This document shows positions 1-7,488 of a DNA stretch of 64,000 bases, piece after piece. The notes below the pieces were generated by a model that did no database searches, was not told where the DNA came from, and saw only the letters and a list, made by a program, of their open reading frames with translations. The stretch comes from Oscillospiraceae bacterium (GTDB lineage: Bacteria; Bacillota; Clostridia; Oscillospirales; Ruminococcaceae), in the NCBI GenBank assembly GCA_017427265.1, contig JAFRTG010000006.1:1-64000 (forward strand), given 5' to 3'. The position numbers and the translations under genes were made by a program. The first letter of the stretch is position 1; each line of letters opens with the position of its first letter.

Positions 1-731
1 CAGAGATCATCCTGAATCCGGCGATTTCCTTCAATTGCTGCGGTACTGTATCCGGTCAGTCCGTAATAAGGCGGCACCAGCTCATGCGTCATCCTCTCGC
101 CGGTTTCCGTATAACCGGAAATGATGCCGTGACCGCTGTAGCAGACCATGCTGTAATCCGCATGCAGCCTCTGTGCAGTCAGATAAGCAAAGGATTTCAC
201 TGCGTTTTCATTGGCAGTTTTGAACGGTTCATCAGGAAACTGCCCGTCAACGCCATAGCCGCAGGTAATCGAATCTCCGATAAATTCAATCAGATGCGGC
301 AATTTTTCACAGGATACAAAAACACTGTCCTGATATTTCTCCGATACGGTATCGGAAGACAGGATTCGGATTTCTCTCACACCGAACGAGGACATCATCG
401 CTTCTGACAGCTTCACGAGCCGTACCCGCGTAAGATTTTCTTCATCATCGGGATTCTGCACAGTAATCTGTCGTTCCGGTTCCGTCAGCTGCGAAGCGGA
501 AACAAGCGCATCATTACAGTACACTGCGTAACGTGCAGCCTTTGCTTCGCCCGCTGCATACGCCGAATCCGCAGTCAGTGTCAGGATGCATTCCTTCCCG
601 CGGAATCCGAATTCGATACCGGTTGCAGACAAGCTGCACCAGAGTATACCGGTATCCGGATGATACGCGGTCCGACCGAGCTGTTTTGCCTGCTTTGCGC
701 TGAAAACAGCTGTCTGTAGTCTTTGATTCAT
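1..731 (-). CDS. CE2-like SGNH carbohydrate esterase, C-terminus cut by window edge
   Basis: The reading frame starts at ATG 731 behind a GGAGG site (CGGAGGTTATC) and stays open to base 1, so about 243 residues are visible and the C-terminus is missing. Residues 1-130 form a beta-rich N-terminal domain. EFIGDSITCGYG near residues 149-160 is SGNH block I, with Ser154 as the likely nucleophile. This order, a jelly-roll-like domain then SGNH, is that of carbohydrate esterase family 2, which removes acetyl groups from plant polysaccharides or their oligosaccharides. No signal peptide is visible, so the enzyme would act inside the cell on imported sugars. The His/Asp part of the active site lies beyond the edge. 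It is divergent from trmK. Family call is from motif and domain order only. Confidence 0.7.
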   Translation of the reverse strand, partial: MNQRLQTAVFSAKQAKQLGRTAYHPDTGILWCSLSATGIEFGFRGKECILTLTADSAYAAGEAKAARYAVYCNDALVSASQLTEPERQITVQNPDDEENLTRVRLVKLSEAMMSSFGVREIRILSSDTVSEKYQDSVFVSCEKLPHLIEFIGDSITCGYGVDGQFPDEPFKTANENAVKSFAYLTAQRLHADYSMVCYSGHGIISGYTETGERMTHELVPPYYGLTGYSTAAIEGNRRIQDDL

Positions 732-798
732 GATAACCTCCGTTTTTCGGCTATTTCTGTATCTGATAGCCTTATATCTCTTTTTATTATAGCAAAAT

Positions 799-830
799 CG
801 GTTGCAAAATGCAACCGTTTATGATATAAT
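799..830 (+). promoter_or_regulatory. trmK-nif3 copy 1 promoter with palindrome over the -35
   Basis: TTGCAA (802-807) and TATAAT (825-830) are separated by 17 nt. A perfect inverted repeat with 8-bp arms and a 3-nt centre (CGGTTGCA AAA TGCAACCG, 799-817) lies exactly over the -35, a typical operator position. The same promoter, with a one-mismatch palindrome, precedes the second trmK copy near 42.9 kb. Confidence 0.75.
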
Positions 831-862
831 TATAGAAAAGAAACGAAAAGGAGGCGGATCTC

Positions 863-1546
863 ATGATTCCGATTTCACCCAGACTGCTCTGCTGTGCGTC
901 CATGCTGAAAGGCGACATTGTATGCGATATCGGTACAGATCATGCCTATCTTCCCGCCTATCTGATTCAGAGCGGCAAGGCAAAGCAGGTCATTGCAACG
1001 GATGTGAAGCAGGGACCGCTGGATAGTGCAAAGGGAACGCTGAAAAAGTTTCATGTCGAGCAGCAGATCAGGCTGGTGCTCTCGGACGGTTTCGAGAAAG
1101 TAAATCCCAACGGCATTACAGATGTCGTGATCGCCGGAATGGGCGGTGAAACAATCCGTGATATTCTCGCAGCACCGAAAGCCGCATTTATCAAAAAGAA
1201 TGTCAATCTGATTTTGCAGCCGATGACAAAAGCGGAGGTTCTGCGCACATGGCTTGCAGAAAACGGCTTTGCACTGATTCGGGAAACAGCCGTCAAGGAT
1301 ACGCACGTGTATACCGTCATGCAGGCAGAGTACACCGGACAGCCGCAGGAAATCAGCGAAGCACAGCGCTACTGCGGCAAGCTGCGGCGCTCCGATCCGC
1401 TGACGAAAATCTATATGGCAGGAGTGCAGGAGCGTCTGCACACAAAAGCTGCCGGTTTGCTGGAAGCAGGGAATGATGCGGAATACGCATCTGTTCGCAG
1501 CCTGCTCGATGAGATCAATCAATGGCTCAGTCCGAGCCGGAGGTAA
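863..1546 (+). CDS. trmK: tRNA (adenine-22-N1)-methyltransferase TrmK, copy 1
   Basis: A 227-residue class I SAM-dependent methyltransferase of the TrmK/YqfN family (COG2384), which methylates N1 of A22 in bacterial tRNAs. The N-terminus SPRLLCCASML, the SAM loop VCDIGTDHAYLPAYL (about residues 20-34), the acidic ATDVKQGPLDSAKGTL stretch and the VIAGMGGETI motif are all present. The start at 863 follows AAGGAGGCGGATCTC. The nif3-like gene starts 3 nt after the stop, so the two form one operon. A clearly paralogous copy lies at 42960-43646 with the same partner gene. Both copies look intact and keep the SAM-binding motifs. Confidence 0.9.
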   Translation: MIPISPRLLCCASMLKGDIVCDIGTDHAYLPAYLIQSGKAKQVIATDVKQGPLDSAKGTLKKFHVEQQIRLVLSDGFEKVNPNGITDVVIAGMGGETIRDILAAPKAAFIKKNVNLILQPMTKAEVLRTWLAENGFALIRETAVKDTHVYTVMQAEYTGQPQEISEAQRYCGKLRRSDPLTKIYMAGVQERLHTKAAGLLEAGNDAEYASVRSLLDEINQWLSPSRR

Positions 1547-1549
1547 TAC

Positions 1550-2338
1550 ATGACAATACAGGATATTTATAAGATTCTCGATGAATATGCACCGTTTTCC
1601 CTACAGGAATCCTATGATAATTCGGGGCTGCTCGCCGGCGATCCGCAGCAGACGGTCAAAACGGTCGTGCTGACACTGGATATCACAATACCGGTCATTG
1701 AGGAAGCTGTGCAGAAAGGCGCCGATCTGATTCTTGCGCATCATCCCGTCATCTGGACGCCGCTGCGCAGCATTTCACCGTCACATCCGGTCTGGCATCT
1801 TGTGCGGCATAATATCGGCGCAATCTGTTCGCATACCTGCTTCGATATTGCGGCGGGCGGTCTGAACGATGCATTCGGGCAGCGTTTGCGAAAGTTTATC
1901 CCGATGCAGGAGAAAAACGATCCGCTCACTGTGCTTTCCGGCGAACGCATCCTCGGGAACTGTGCCGATCTCACAGCGCCGGCTGATGCCGAAGCACTGG
2001 CTGCAAAGCTGAAAGAAGCCCTCGGATGCATCTCGCTGCGCTATATCCGCGGAAGAAAAGCCGACGCAATCCGGCGCATCGCATGGTGTACGGGCAGCGG
2101 CGGTGATCTGATTCAGGATGCAATGCAAGCCGGAGCCGATGCACTGATCACCGGCGACTGTAAGCACAGCATCTGGGCAGAAGCGCAGAACTGCAATTTC
2201 ACACTGTTTGACTGCGGTCATTTTGAGACGGAAGTGATTATTATAGAGCAGTTCCGCAGGATACTCGAGAAATCGGCGCCGGAACTGCATGTCATTGAAT
2301 CCGCTGTCGGATCAAAGCCGTTCTTTCAGACACTGTAA
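1550..2338 (+). CDS. Nif3-like dinuclear metal-centre protein (YqfO family), copy 1
   Basis: A 262-residue Nif3/YqfO-family protein (COG0327). These proteins hold a dinuclear metal site. The family is often labelled GTP cyclohydrolase 1 type 2, but its true reaction is unsettled. Metal-ligand motifs are visible: ILAHHPVIW, CSHTCFDIAAGGLND, CTGSGGDLI, ALITGDCKHS and LFDCGHFETE. The length fits the short form that lacks the inserted PII-like domain. It follows trmK by 3 nt, the usual arrangement in Bacillota, and ends at a strong terminator. A paralogue lies at 43649-44437. Confidence 0.88.
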   Translation: MTIQDIYKILDEYAPFSLQESYDNSGLLAGDPQQTVKTVVLTLDITIPVIEEAVQKGADLILAHHPVIWTPLRSISPSHPVWHLVRHNIGAICSHTCFDIAAGGLNDAFGQRLRKFIPMQEKNDPLTVLSGERILGNCADLTAPADAEALAAKLKEALGCISLRYIRGRKADAIRRIAWCTGSGGDLIQDAMQAGADALITGDCKHSIWAEAQNCNFTLFDCGHFETEVIIIEQFRRILEKSAPELHVIESAVGSKPFFQTL

Positions 2339-2344
2339 TATCAT

Positions 2345-2381
2345 AACAGCCGGAGCAGCTTGTGAACTGACTCCGGCTGTT
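2345..2381. terminator. Bidirectional intrinsic terminator
   Basis: An 11-bp perfect stem, AACAGCCGGAG / CTCCGGCTGTT, with a 15-nt loop and a short T stretch on the plus strand. It lies between the convergent ends of nif3 copy 1 and the membrane protein gene. Confidence 0.8.
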
Positions 2382-2384
2382 TTA

Positions 2385-3200
2385 TTATCCGATCACATAA
2401 TTTTTGACATCGTATACTTCCATGATTGTATCAAAATCAAACAAAATACGCACTCCGGCAAGACGCGCACCGTCATAATAGCGGTAAATCGTGGTATAGA
2501 CCGTCGGTGAACCGCTGCGATCCTCCATAAGCCAAAGCTCACAGGTATAATCTTTGCCGCTGACGCTGACATCGGAAGACTGCTGACATGCAAAATACAT
2601 ACCGTTGTGATCCTCCGTGCCGAAGAAATATTCATTGAGCTTCGGTACATATGCTTCCGGATCGTTCTTCCAGCTGCTGCCGGATTTCTTCTGATAGCCG
2701 ACACCGTCTCTGCGATAGGTAAAAGATTTCATGAATAGCGCATTCTCAGAGCCGGTTCTTACTTCGAGAATATCCTCAGCATTATTGTGCGAATAGGAAT
2801 ATTCGGTCATGATATTTTGCAGCTCCTGCTTTTCATCAAACATATACATTGCGGCATCAATGCGCAGATTCTGATTGCCGATCTCCTCTGAAAGTGCCCT
2901 GGCACGAGAACCTGCTGCCTCTAAATTTTCATCGAAAACAGCTTCGCCCTCCTGATAATCAAACCGAAGATTCTGCAAAACAGCATGATAAAAGTTATTC
3001 TTTCTTGCAACCACACTGATTAGGAGTAAGGCTGCAAAAACAGCAATCAGAATCAGCAGCAGGATCAGCTTTTTATTCGGCTTGCGTTCTGCAAGCTCCG
3101 CCTCCTCAGATCCGCAGTAAGGCACAAAGCCCTCCTCCGGCTTTTCATCCTCCGGCGACGGCGGAAGAATCGGCTCATATACTTGTTCCTTTTCGTCCAT
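2385..3200 (-). CDS. Single-pass membrane protein of unknown function in the oadB operon
   Basis: 271 residues; I do not recognise a family. Residues 1-42 are acidic, proline-rich and cytoplasmic (MDEKEQVYEPILPPSPEDEK). A single membrane segment follows (about 45-66, LILLLILIAVFAALLLISVV), then about 200 mixed residues predicted to lie outside the cell. There is no lipobox or known catalytic motif. The ATG overlaps the TAA of the upstream oadG-like gene by one base (TAATG), behind AAGGAG, so translation is probably coupled. It is the last gene of the oadB - oadG-like - this gene operon and ends at a terminator. An accessory role in the decarboxylase pump is possible but is only inferred from position. 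Confidence 0.7.
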   Translation of the reverse strand: MDEKEQVYEPILPPSPEDEKPEEGFVPYCGSEEAELAERKPNKKLILLLILIAVFAALLLISVVARKNNFYHAVLQNLRFDYQEGEAVFDENLEAAGSRARALSEEIGNQNLRIDAAMYMFDEKQELQNIMTEYSYSHNNAEDILEVRTGSENALFMKSFTYRRDGVGYQKKSGSSWKNDPEAYVPKLNEYFFGTEDHNGMYFACQQSSDVSVSGKDYTCELWLMEDRSGSPTVYTTIYRYYDGARLAGVRILFDFDTIMEVYDVKNYVIG

Positions 3201-3376
3201 TATGACTCCTTTTGCTCCGGATCGGATGCATCCGGTTTGGATGTCAGCTTATTGAGCAGAATCGTCAGCAGCATAATCACGCCGATGACAATGAAGATGC
3301 CGAGCATACCGAGGCCCATATAGCGCAGATTCTCTACAAAATGCATCGGCTCAAACGAAGCAGTCAGATTCAGCAT
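3200..3376 (-). CDS. Small OadG-like (gamma) subunit of a sodium-pumping decarboxylase
   Basis: A 58-residue protein starting at ATG 3376 behind AAAGGAGTATTGTT. It has one membrane helix (about residues 20-41, MGLGMLGIFIVIGVIMLLTI) and a short polar tail ending DASDPEQKES. Size, single helix and position directly after the beta subunit are those of OadG/gamma-type subunits, which anchor and stabilise the decarboxylase complex. The sequence alone is too short to prove this. Its stop overlaps the next start (TAATG). Confidence 0.7.
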   Translation of the reverse strand: MLNLTASFEPMHFVENLRYMGLGMLGIFIVIGVIMLLTILLNKLTSKPDASDPEQKES

Positions 3377-3394
3377 AACAATACTCCTTTCCGG

Positions 3395-4504
3395 TCAGTG
3401 CAGGAAGAAATTGAGGATGAGACCGCCCGCGATGACGGATGCGATCTGTCCGGATACATTGACGCCGGTTGCCTGCATCAGCAGGAAATTCGTCGGATCC
3501 TCTTTCAGTGCGAGCTTGTGAACGACTCTGCCGGACATCGGGAATGCAGAAATACCTGCTGCACCGATCATCGGATTGATCTTCTTCTTGAGGAACAGAT
3601 TGAGAATCTTTGCAAAGATCACGCCGCCTGCCGTGTCAAAGATAAACGCGACAAGACCGAGTCCGAGAATCAGAAGTGTATCAACACGAAGAAACTTATC
3701 TGCCTGCATCTGCGAAGCAATCGTAATGCCGAGGAAAATCGTGACCAGATTTGCAAGAACCTTCTGTGCAGTTTCGGAAAGGCTGTCCAATACGCCGCAC
3801 TCGCGGATCAGGTTGCCGAACATCAGGAAACCGACCAGCGCCACGGATGCAGGTGCAATCAGACCGGCGATAATTGTAATGCAGATCGGGAACAGAATGC
3901 GCGTGGTTTTGGAGACCGGCTTCTGCGTATACTCCATACGGATTTTGCGTTCGTTCTTTGTTGTCAGCAGCTTGATGATCGGCGGCTGAATGATCGGGAC
4001 AAGCGCCATATACGAATACGCAGCGACCATGATCGCACCGATATAATTGGATTGCAGCTTCTGACCGACAACAATCGAGGTCGGACCGTCCGCAGCACCG
4101 ATAATCGCAATGGATGCAGCATCATTCAGATCAAAGAACATCGACGCCATGCAGAGCGTGAAGAAGATACCGAACTGTGCCGCGGCACCGAACAGCATCA
4201 GAACCGGATTCGAGAGCAGCGGACCGAAGTCGATCATCGCGCCGATACCGATAAACAGAATCAGCGGAAACAGCTCATTCGCAATACCCGCACTATATAA
4301 TATACTGAGCGGACCTGCCTCCGCACCCTGCGTAATTGCACCGGAGAGCGGCAGATTGACAAGAATTGCGCCGAAGCCCATCGGCAGCAGAAGCGTCGGC
4401 TCCATGTCCTTCTTCACAGCAAGGTAGATCAGCACGCCGCCGATCAGCCACATGATAATCATTTTAATGTCGAGATTGAGCAGATTCTGGTATAAGACCT
4501 CCAT
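3395..4504 (-). CDS. oadB: Sodium ion-translocating decarboxylase beta subunit
   Basis: 369 residues, almost all hydrophobic, of the OadB/GcdB/MmdB family. This subunit removes CO2 from carboxybiotin and couples it to sodium export across the membrane. The family signature IGAADGPTSIVVGQKL is present, as are the repeated amphipathic helices (VNLPLSGAI and FLGITIASQM regions). Start ATG 4504 (MEVLYQNLLNL) is chosen because it has a purine-rich site (GAAAGGAATG); the upstream frame runs through the leader terminator. The partner carboxyltransferase alpha and biotin-carrier subunits are not in this window, so the substrate (oxaloacetate, methylmalonyl-CoA or glutaconyl-CoA) cannot be told. Transcription starts at a strong promoter at 4693-4721 and must pass a terminator hairpin. 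Confidence 0.88.
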   Translation of the reverse strand: MEVLYQNLLNLDIKMIIMWLIGGVLIYLAVKKDMEPTLLLPMGFGAILVNLPLSGAITQGAEAGPLSILYSAGIANELFPLILFIGIGAMIDFGPLLSNPVLMLFGAAAQFGIFFTLCMASMFFDLNDAASIAIIGAADGPTSIVVGQKLQSNYIGAIMVAAYSYMALVPIIQPPIIKLLTTKNERKIRMEYTQKPVSKTTRILFPICITIIAGLIAPASVALVGFLMFGNLIRECGVLDSLSETAQKVLANLVTIFLGITIASQMQADKFLRVDTLLILGLGLVAFIFDTAGGVIFAKILNLFLKKKINPMIGAAGISAFPMSGRVVHKLALKEDPTNFLLMQATGVNVSGQIASVIAGGLILNFFLH

Positions 4505-4534
4505 AATTTCATTCCTTTCCTGAGCGTCTGAGAT

Positions 4535-4590
4535 AAAAAAACAGACCTTTATCGCGCCGCAGCCCAATGGGCACCGTGCGATAAAAGTCT
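4535..4590 (-). terminator. Leader terminator/attenuator of the oadB operon
   Basis: A 13-bp arm pair (GCGATAAAAGTCT at 4578-4590 and AGACCTTTATCGC at 4543-4555, one mismatch) is followed on the minus strand by seven T residues (4535-4541). It stands 31 nt before the oadB start and downstream of the operon promoter. It must therefore be read through or regulated for the operon to be expressed. Confidence 0.8.
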
Positions 4591-4690
4591 TGCCGTTTGA
4601 TGTTCGTGCGGGCACAGATGCGTGCCGGGTATGACGTCACGAACGACAATCCTCTGCGGGAAGATTGCCGGCTACTCCCTCTTATCTTTC
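4591..4690 (-). promoter_or_regulatory. Structured 5' leader, candidate metal-ion riboswitch (yybP-ykoY-like)
   Basis: About 100 nt of transcribed leader before the terminator. GGGAGTAG (4672-4679) is followed by a stem CAATC/GATTG. Next comes a 7-bp stem GTTCGTG/CACGAAC that encloses ACGTCATACCC (4627-4637) and an inner hairpin GGCAC-GCATCT-GTGCC. The GGGAGUAG box and the ACGUCAUACCC box recall the conserved L1 and L3 loops of yybP-ykoY (manganese) riboswitches. This is a memory-based resemblance, not a scored match. A sodium-sensing leader would also make sense for a sodium pump. Confidence 0.5.
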
Positions 4691-4692
4691 AT

Positions 4693-4721
4693 AGTTTAGC
4701 ATATTTTCAAAAAAATGTCAA
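4693..4721 (-). promoter_or_regulatory. oadB operon promoter
   Basis: TTGACA (4716-4721) - 17 nt - TAAACT (4693-4698) on the minus strand, followed by the structured leader. Confidence 0.75.
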
Positions 4722-4766
4722 GCGATTTTCGGAAATCCGGACCGGAACAGTGCAGTGCCAGTTTCC

Positions 4767-4795
4767 TTGACAGCATATTATAAATATGGTATACT
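4767..4795 (+). promoter_or_regulatory. recG promoter
   Basis: TTGACA (4767-4772) - 17 nt - TATACT (4790-4795), about 50 nt before the recG start. It is divergent from the oadB promoter. Confidence 0.75.
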
Positions 4796-4847
4796 GAATC
4801 AGCGGGACAGCACTTCTGTTCCGATTATTGTTTCCCGAGGTCACATC

Positions 4848-6899
4848 ATGATGAATGAACTCTATCAGCCGATTGAAACACTTGCAGGCGTCGGTGAAAA
4901 GCGCGCCGCAAAGTATCATAAGCTCGGCATCCATACCCCCTATGATCTGCTGTTCCATTTCCCGCGCACATATATCGACTACAGCAAACCCGTTTACATC
5001 GCCGATGCGGAAAACGGTATCCCCTGTGCGGTTCGCTGTACAGTCGTCCAGAAGCTGGCAGTCGCATTTGTCCGAAAAGGGTTTACGATTTACCGCGTAC
5101 TCGTGACAGACGGTATCTCTGATATGCTGCTGGTCTTTTATAATACGCCGTATACCTATCAGGCAATGAAGTCAGGCGAGGAATACTACGCCTACGGAAA
5201 GATAACAGGCGGATTTCTGCGCAGAGAGATGCAGTCGCCGCAGGTGCAGAAGGTCTGCGGCGCGATGCTTTTGCAGCCGGTCTATCCGCAGACAACAGGA
5301 CTGACAAGTGCCATGATGCGCACGAATATTCAGCGTGCACTTCTCTATCTCGAAAAACAGCCGGTTGAAACCATGCCCGATTCACTGATGCAGGATTTTC
5401 AGCTGATTCCGCTGGTCGATGCACTCCGCGCTGTTCACAGACCGGAATCGGCAAAAGAGCTTGAAGCCGCACGGCACCGTCTCGCATTTGAGGAACTGCT
5501 GCAATTCCAGCTCGGTACGCTGATGCTCCGGCACAGAAGCAGCGGTCAGACCGCAGTTTCCATGTCCGAATCCGTATCCATTCAGGATTTCTATGATCAT
5601 CTGCCGTTTTCACTGACATCTGCGCAACAGAAATCCATTCAGACAATCTGCAAGGACCTCTGCGGCAGCAAACCGATGAACCGGCTTCTCCAGGGCGACG
5701 TCGGAAGCGGCAAAACCGCAGTCGCCACAGCAGCTGCCGCATTCACCGCCAAAAACGGGATGCAGACTGTCCTTATGGCGCCGACCGAGATTCTCGCGCA
5801 GCAGCATCTGCATACAATGACTGAATTCCTTTCTCCGCTCGGCATTCAGCCCGTTTTACTGACCGGTTCCACAAAGGCAAAAGAAAAACGCGAAATCAAA
5901 AAGCAGATCGCTGACGGTACAGCGCAGGTTGTAATCGGTACACACGCGGTCATTCAGAAGGATATTGATTTCCACACACTCGGGCTTGTCATCACGGATG
6001 AGCAGCACCGCTTCGGTGTTGCTCAGCGTGCCGCACTCGCCGAAAAGGGCGGATGCCCGCATAAGCTCGTTATGTCTGCAACGCCGATTCCGCGCACACT
6101 GGCGCTGATCATTTACGGCGATCTTGATATTACGTTACTTGACGAAATGCCGAAGGGCAGACTGCCGGTTCAGACCTTTGCCGTGACAGGCGGCTTCCGC
6201 GAACGCGCATACAGTTTCATCAAATCACATCTCGATGCCGGTGAACAGGCATATCTGGTATGCGCGATGATCGAGGAATCCGATACACTGGAAAATGTGC
6301 AGGCTGCGGAGACCTATGCAGAAACGCTGAAACAGGGCGCATTTTCCGACTATCGCGTCGGCTTGCTGCACGGCAAAATGAAACCCGCGGAAAAAGAAGC
6401 GGTCATGGCAGCGATGAAGGCGCATGAAATTGACCTGCTCGTCTGTACAACGGTTGTCGAGGTCGGCGTCGATGTCCCGAATGCAACACTGATTCTGATT
6501 GAAAATGCCGACCGTTTCGGTCTGGCACAGCTGCATCAGCTTCGGGGCAGAGTCGGCAGAGGTGCGGTGCAGAGCTACTGCATTCTCGTCACAGACAGCA
6601 AAAACGAAGATGCACGCGAACGTCTCAAAATCATGAGCCGGACAACCAACGGCTTTGCGATTGCTGAGGAGGATTTGCGTCTGCGCGGACCCGGCGATTT
6701 CTTCGGTCATGCGCAGCACGGCATGCCGCCGCTGATGCAGGCAGCCTTTTGCAGCAATATGCCGCTTGTCTCCGAAACGCAAATGGCAGCGAAGCAATTA
6801 CTCGCATCCGACCCTGAGCTGAAAGATCCGGCGCATCAGGCGCTCCGCACAGCTGTGCTCCAGCTCTTTGCGAAAAACGGTGAAAACGGATTAAATTAA
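4848..6899 (+). CDS. recG: ATP-dependent DNA helicase RecG
   Basis: 683 residues, the usual RecG length. RecG rewinds stalled replication forks and branch-migrates Holliday junctions. The N-terminal wedge domain includes the helix-hairpin-helix-like LAGVGEKRAAKYHKLGI. The SF2 motor shows Walker A GDVGSGKTAVA, motif Ia MAPTEILAQQH, the DEQH box (ITDEQHRFGV), motif III MSATPIPRTLAL, motif V TTVVEVGVDVPNA and motif VI QLRGRVGRG. The start at ATG 4848 (ATGATG; 4851 is also possible) follows CGAGG; an upstream in-frame extension overlaps the promoter and was dropped. A single-gene unit. Confidence 0.95.
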   Translation: MMNELYQPIETLAGVGEKRAAKYHKLGIHTPYDLLFHFPRTYIDYSKPVYIADAENGIPCAVRCTVVQKLAVAFVRKGFTIYRVLVTDGISDMLLVFYNTPYTYQAMKSGEEYYAYGKITGGFLRREMQSPQVQKVCGAMLLQPVYPQTTGLTSAMMRTNIQRALLYLEKQPVETMPDSLMQDFQLIPLVDALRAVHRPESAKELEAARHRLAFEELLQFQLGTLMLRHRSSGQTAVSMSESVSIQDFYDHLPFSLTSAQQKSIQTICKDLCGSKPMNRLLQGDVGSGKTAVATAAAAFTAKNGMQTVLMAPTEILAQQHLHTMTEFLSPLGIQPVLLTGSTKAKEKREIKKQIADGTAQVVIGTHAVIQKDIDFHTLGLVITDEQHRFGVAQRAALAEKGGCPHKLVMSATPIPRTLALIIYGDLDITLLDEMPKGRLPVQTFAVTGGFRERAYSFIKSHLDAGEQAYLVCAMIEESDTLENVQAAETYAETLKQGAFSDYRVGLLHGKMKPAEKEAVMAAMKAHEIDLLVCTTVVEVGVDVPNATLILIENADRFGLAQLHQLRGRVGRGAVQSYCILVTDSKNEDARERLKIMSRTTNGFAIAEEDLRLRGPGDFFGHAQHGMPPLMQAAFCSNMPLVSETQMAAKQLLASDPELKDPAHQALRTAVLQLFAKNGENGLN

Positions 6900-7008
6900 G
6901 TGCTTTTAACTCCCCTGCCGTAATATTCAGTTTATACGATCAGTTTCTGCATTACTTTTGATATTTTCTGTACAAAACGCCAAAACTTGATTTTTTTTCG
7001 ATTTTCTA

Positions 7009-7037
7009 TTGACTTTTTCGAGTGTTTGCGGTATAAT
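7009..7037 (+). promoter_or_regulatory. tRNA operon promoter
   Basis: TTGACT (7009-7014) - 17 nt - TATAAT (7032-7037), 43 nt before tRNA-Asp. Between the recG stop (6899) and this promoter I see no gene. Confidence 0.75.
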
Positions 7038-7080
7038 GACAAAGTCGTCTGACGGAAACAATGATTCCGACAGATAAAAT

Positions 7081-7155
7081 GGCCTGGTAGTTCAGTTGGT
7101 TTAGAACGCCGCCCTGTCACGGCGGAGGTCGTGGGTTCGAGCCCCATCCAGGTCG
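7081..7155 (+). tRNA. tRNA-Asp(GTC)
   Basis: Acceptor GGCCTGG pairs with CCAGGTC (one G-U), D stem GTTC/GAAC, anticodon loop CTGTCAC with anticodon GTC, anticodon stem CCGCC/GGCGG and T-loop TTCGAGC. The 3' CCA is not encoded. First of three tRNAs from one promoter. Confidence 0.93.
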
Positions 7156-7158
7156 TAT

Positions 7159-7231
7159 GCCTCTTTAGCTCAGTTGGTAGAGCAGGGTACTGAAAATCCC
7201 CGTGTCGTTGGTTCGATTCCGACAGGAGGCA
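7159..7231 (+). tRNA. tRNA-Phe(GAA)
   Basis: Acceptor GCCTCTT/AGGAGGC, D stem GCTC/GAGC, anticodon loop CTGAAAA (GAA) and T arm GTTGG-TTCGATT-CCGAC. CCA is not encoded. The anticodon stem reads GGGTA/TCCCC, leaving an unpaired U30-C40 where Watson-Crick pairing is expected. All other stems are normal, so the gene is probably functional. Confidence 0.92.
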
Positions 7232-7238
7232 TTCAAAT

Positions 7239-7311
7239 GCGGATTTAGCTCATCTGGTAGAGCGCCACCTTGCCAAGGTGGAGGTAGCGGGTTCGAGCCC
7301 CGTAATCCGCT
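7239..7311 (+). tRNA. tRNA-Gly(GCC)
   Basis: Acceptor GCGGATT/AATCCGC with discriminator T, anticodon loop TTGCCAA (GCC) between CCACC-type and GGTGG-type arms, T-loop TTCGAGC. CCA is not encoded. Confidence 0.93.
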
Positions 7312-7342
7312 TCATCGCGGTTTGGAAATATCCTTATCGTGA

Positions 7343-7376
7343 AAAAAATCCGGAACGGTTGCGTTCCGGATTTTTT
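7343..7376 (+). terminator. tRNA operon terminator
   Basis: Stem AAATCCGGAACG / CGTTCCGGATTT around a GTTG-type loop, then a run of T residues (7371-7376). Confidence 0.85.
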
Positions 7377-7488
7377 GTTTATATCCGTTTTTCCGTCTTC
7401 CGGACTCCGGCAGGGGAGCGCAGAAAAAGTCGTGCGGCGATTCCGGATTTGTGGTAGAATAATGTCACAGCAGAAGGGAGCTGATCCA

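Noticed and set aside
3212-4300. Long plus-strand open frame opposite oadB
   Set aside because: It is antisense to a clear membrane protein gene, is rich in His, Arg, Cys and Gln as antisense frames are here, and has no ribosome site.
7081-7311. tRNA cluster as an integration site
   Set aside because: No integrase or duplicated tRNA 3' end lies nearby; a normal promoter and terminator frame the three genes.
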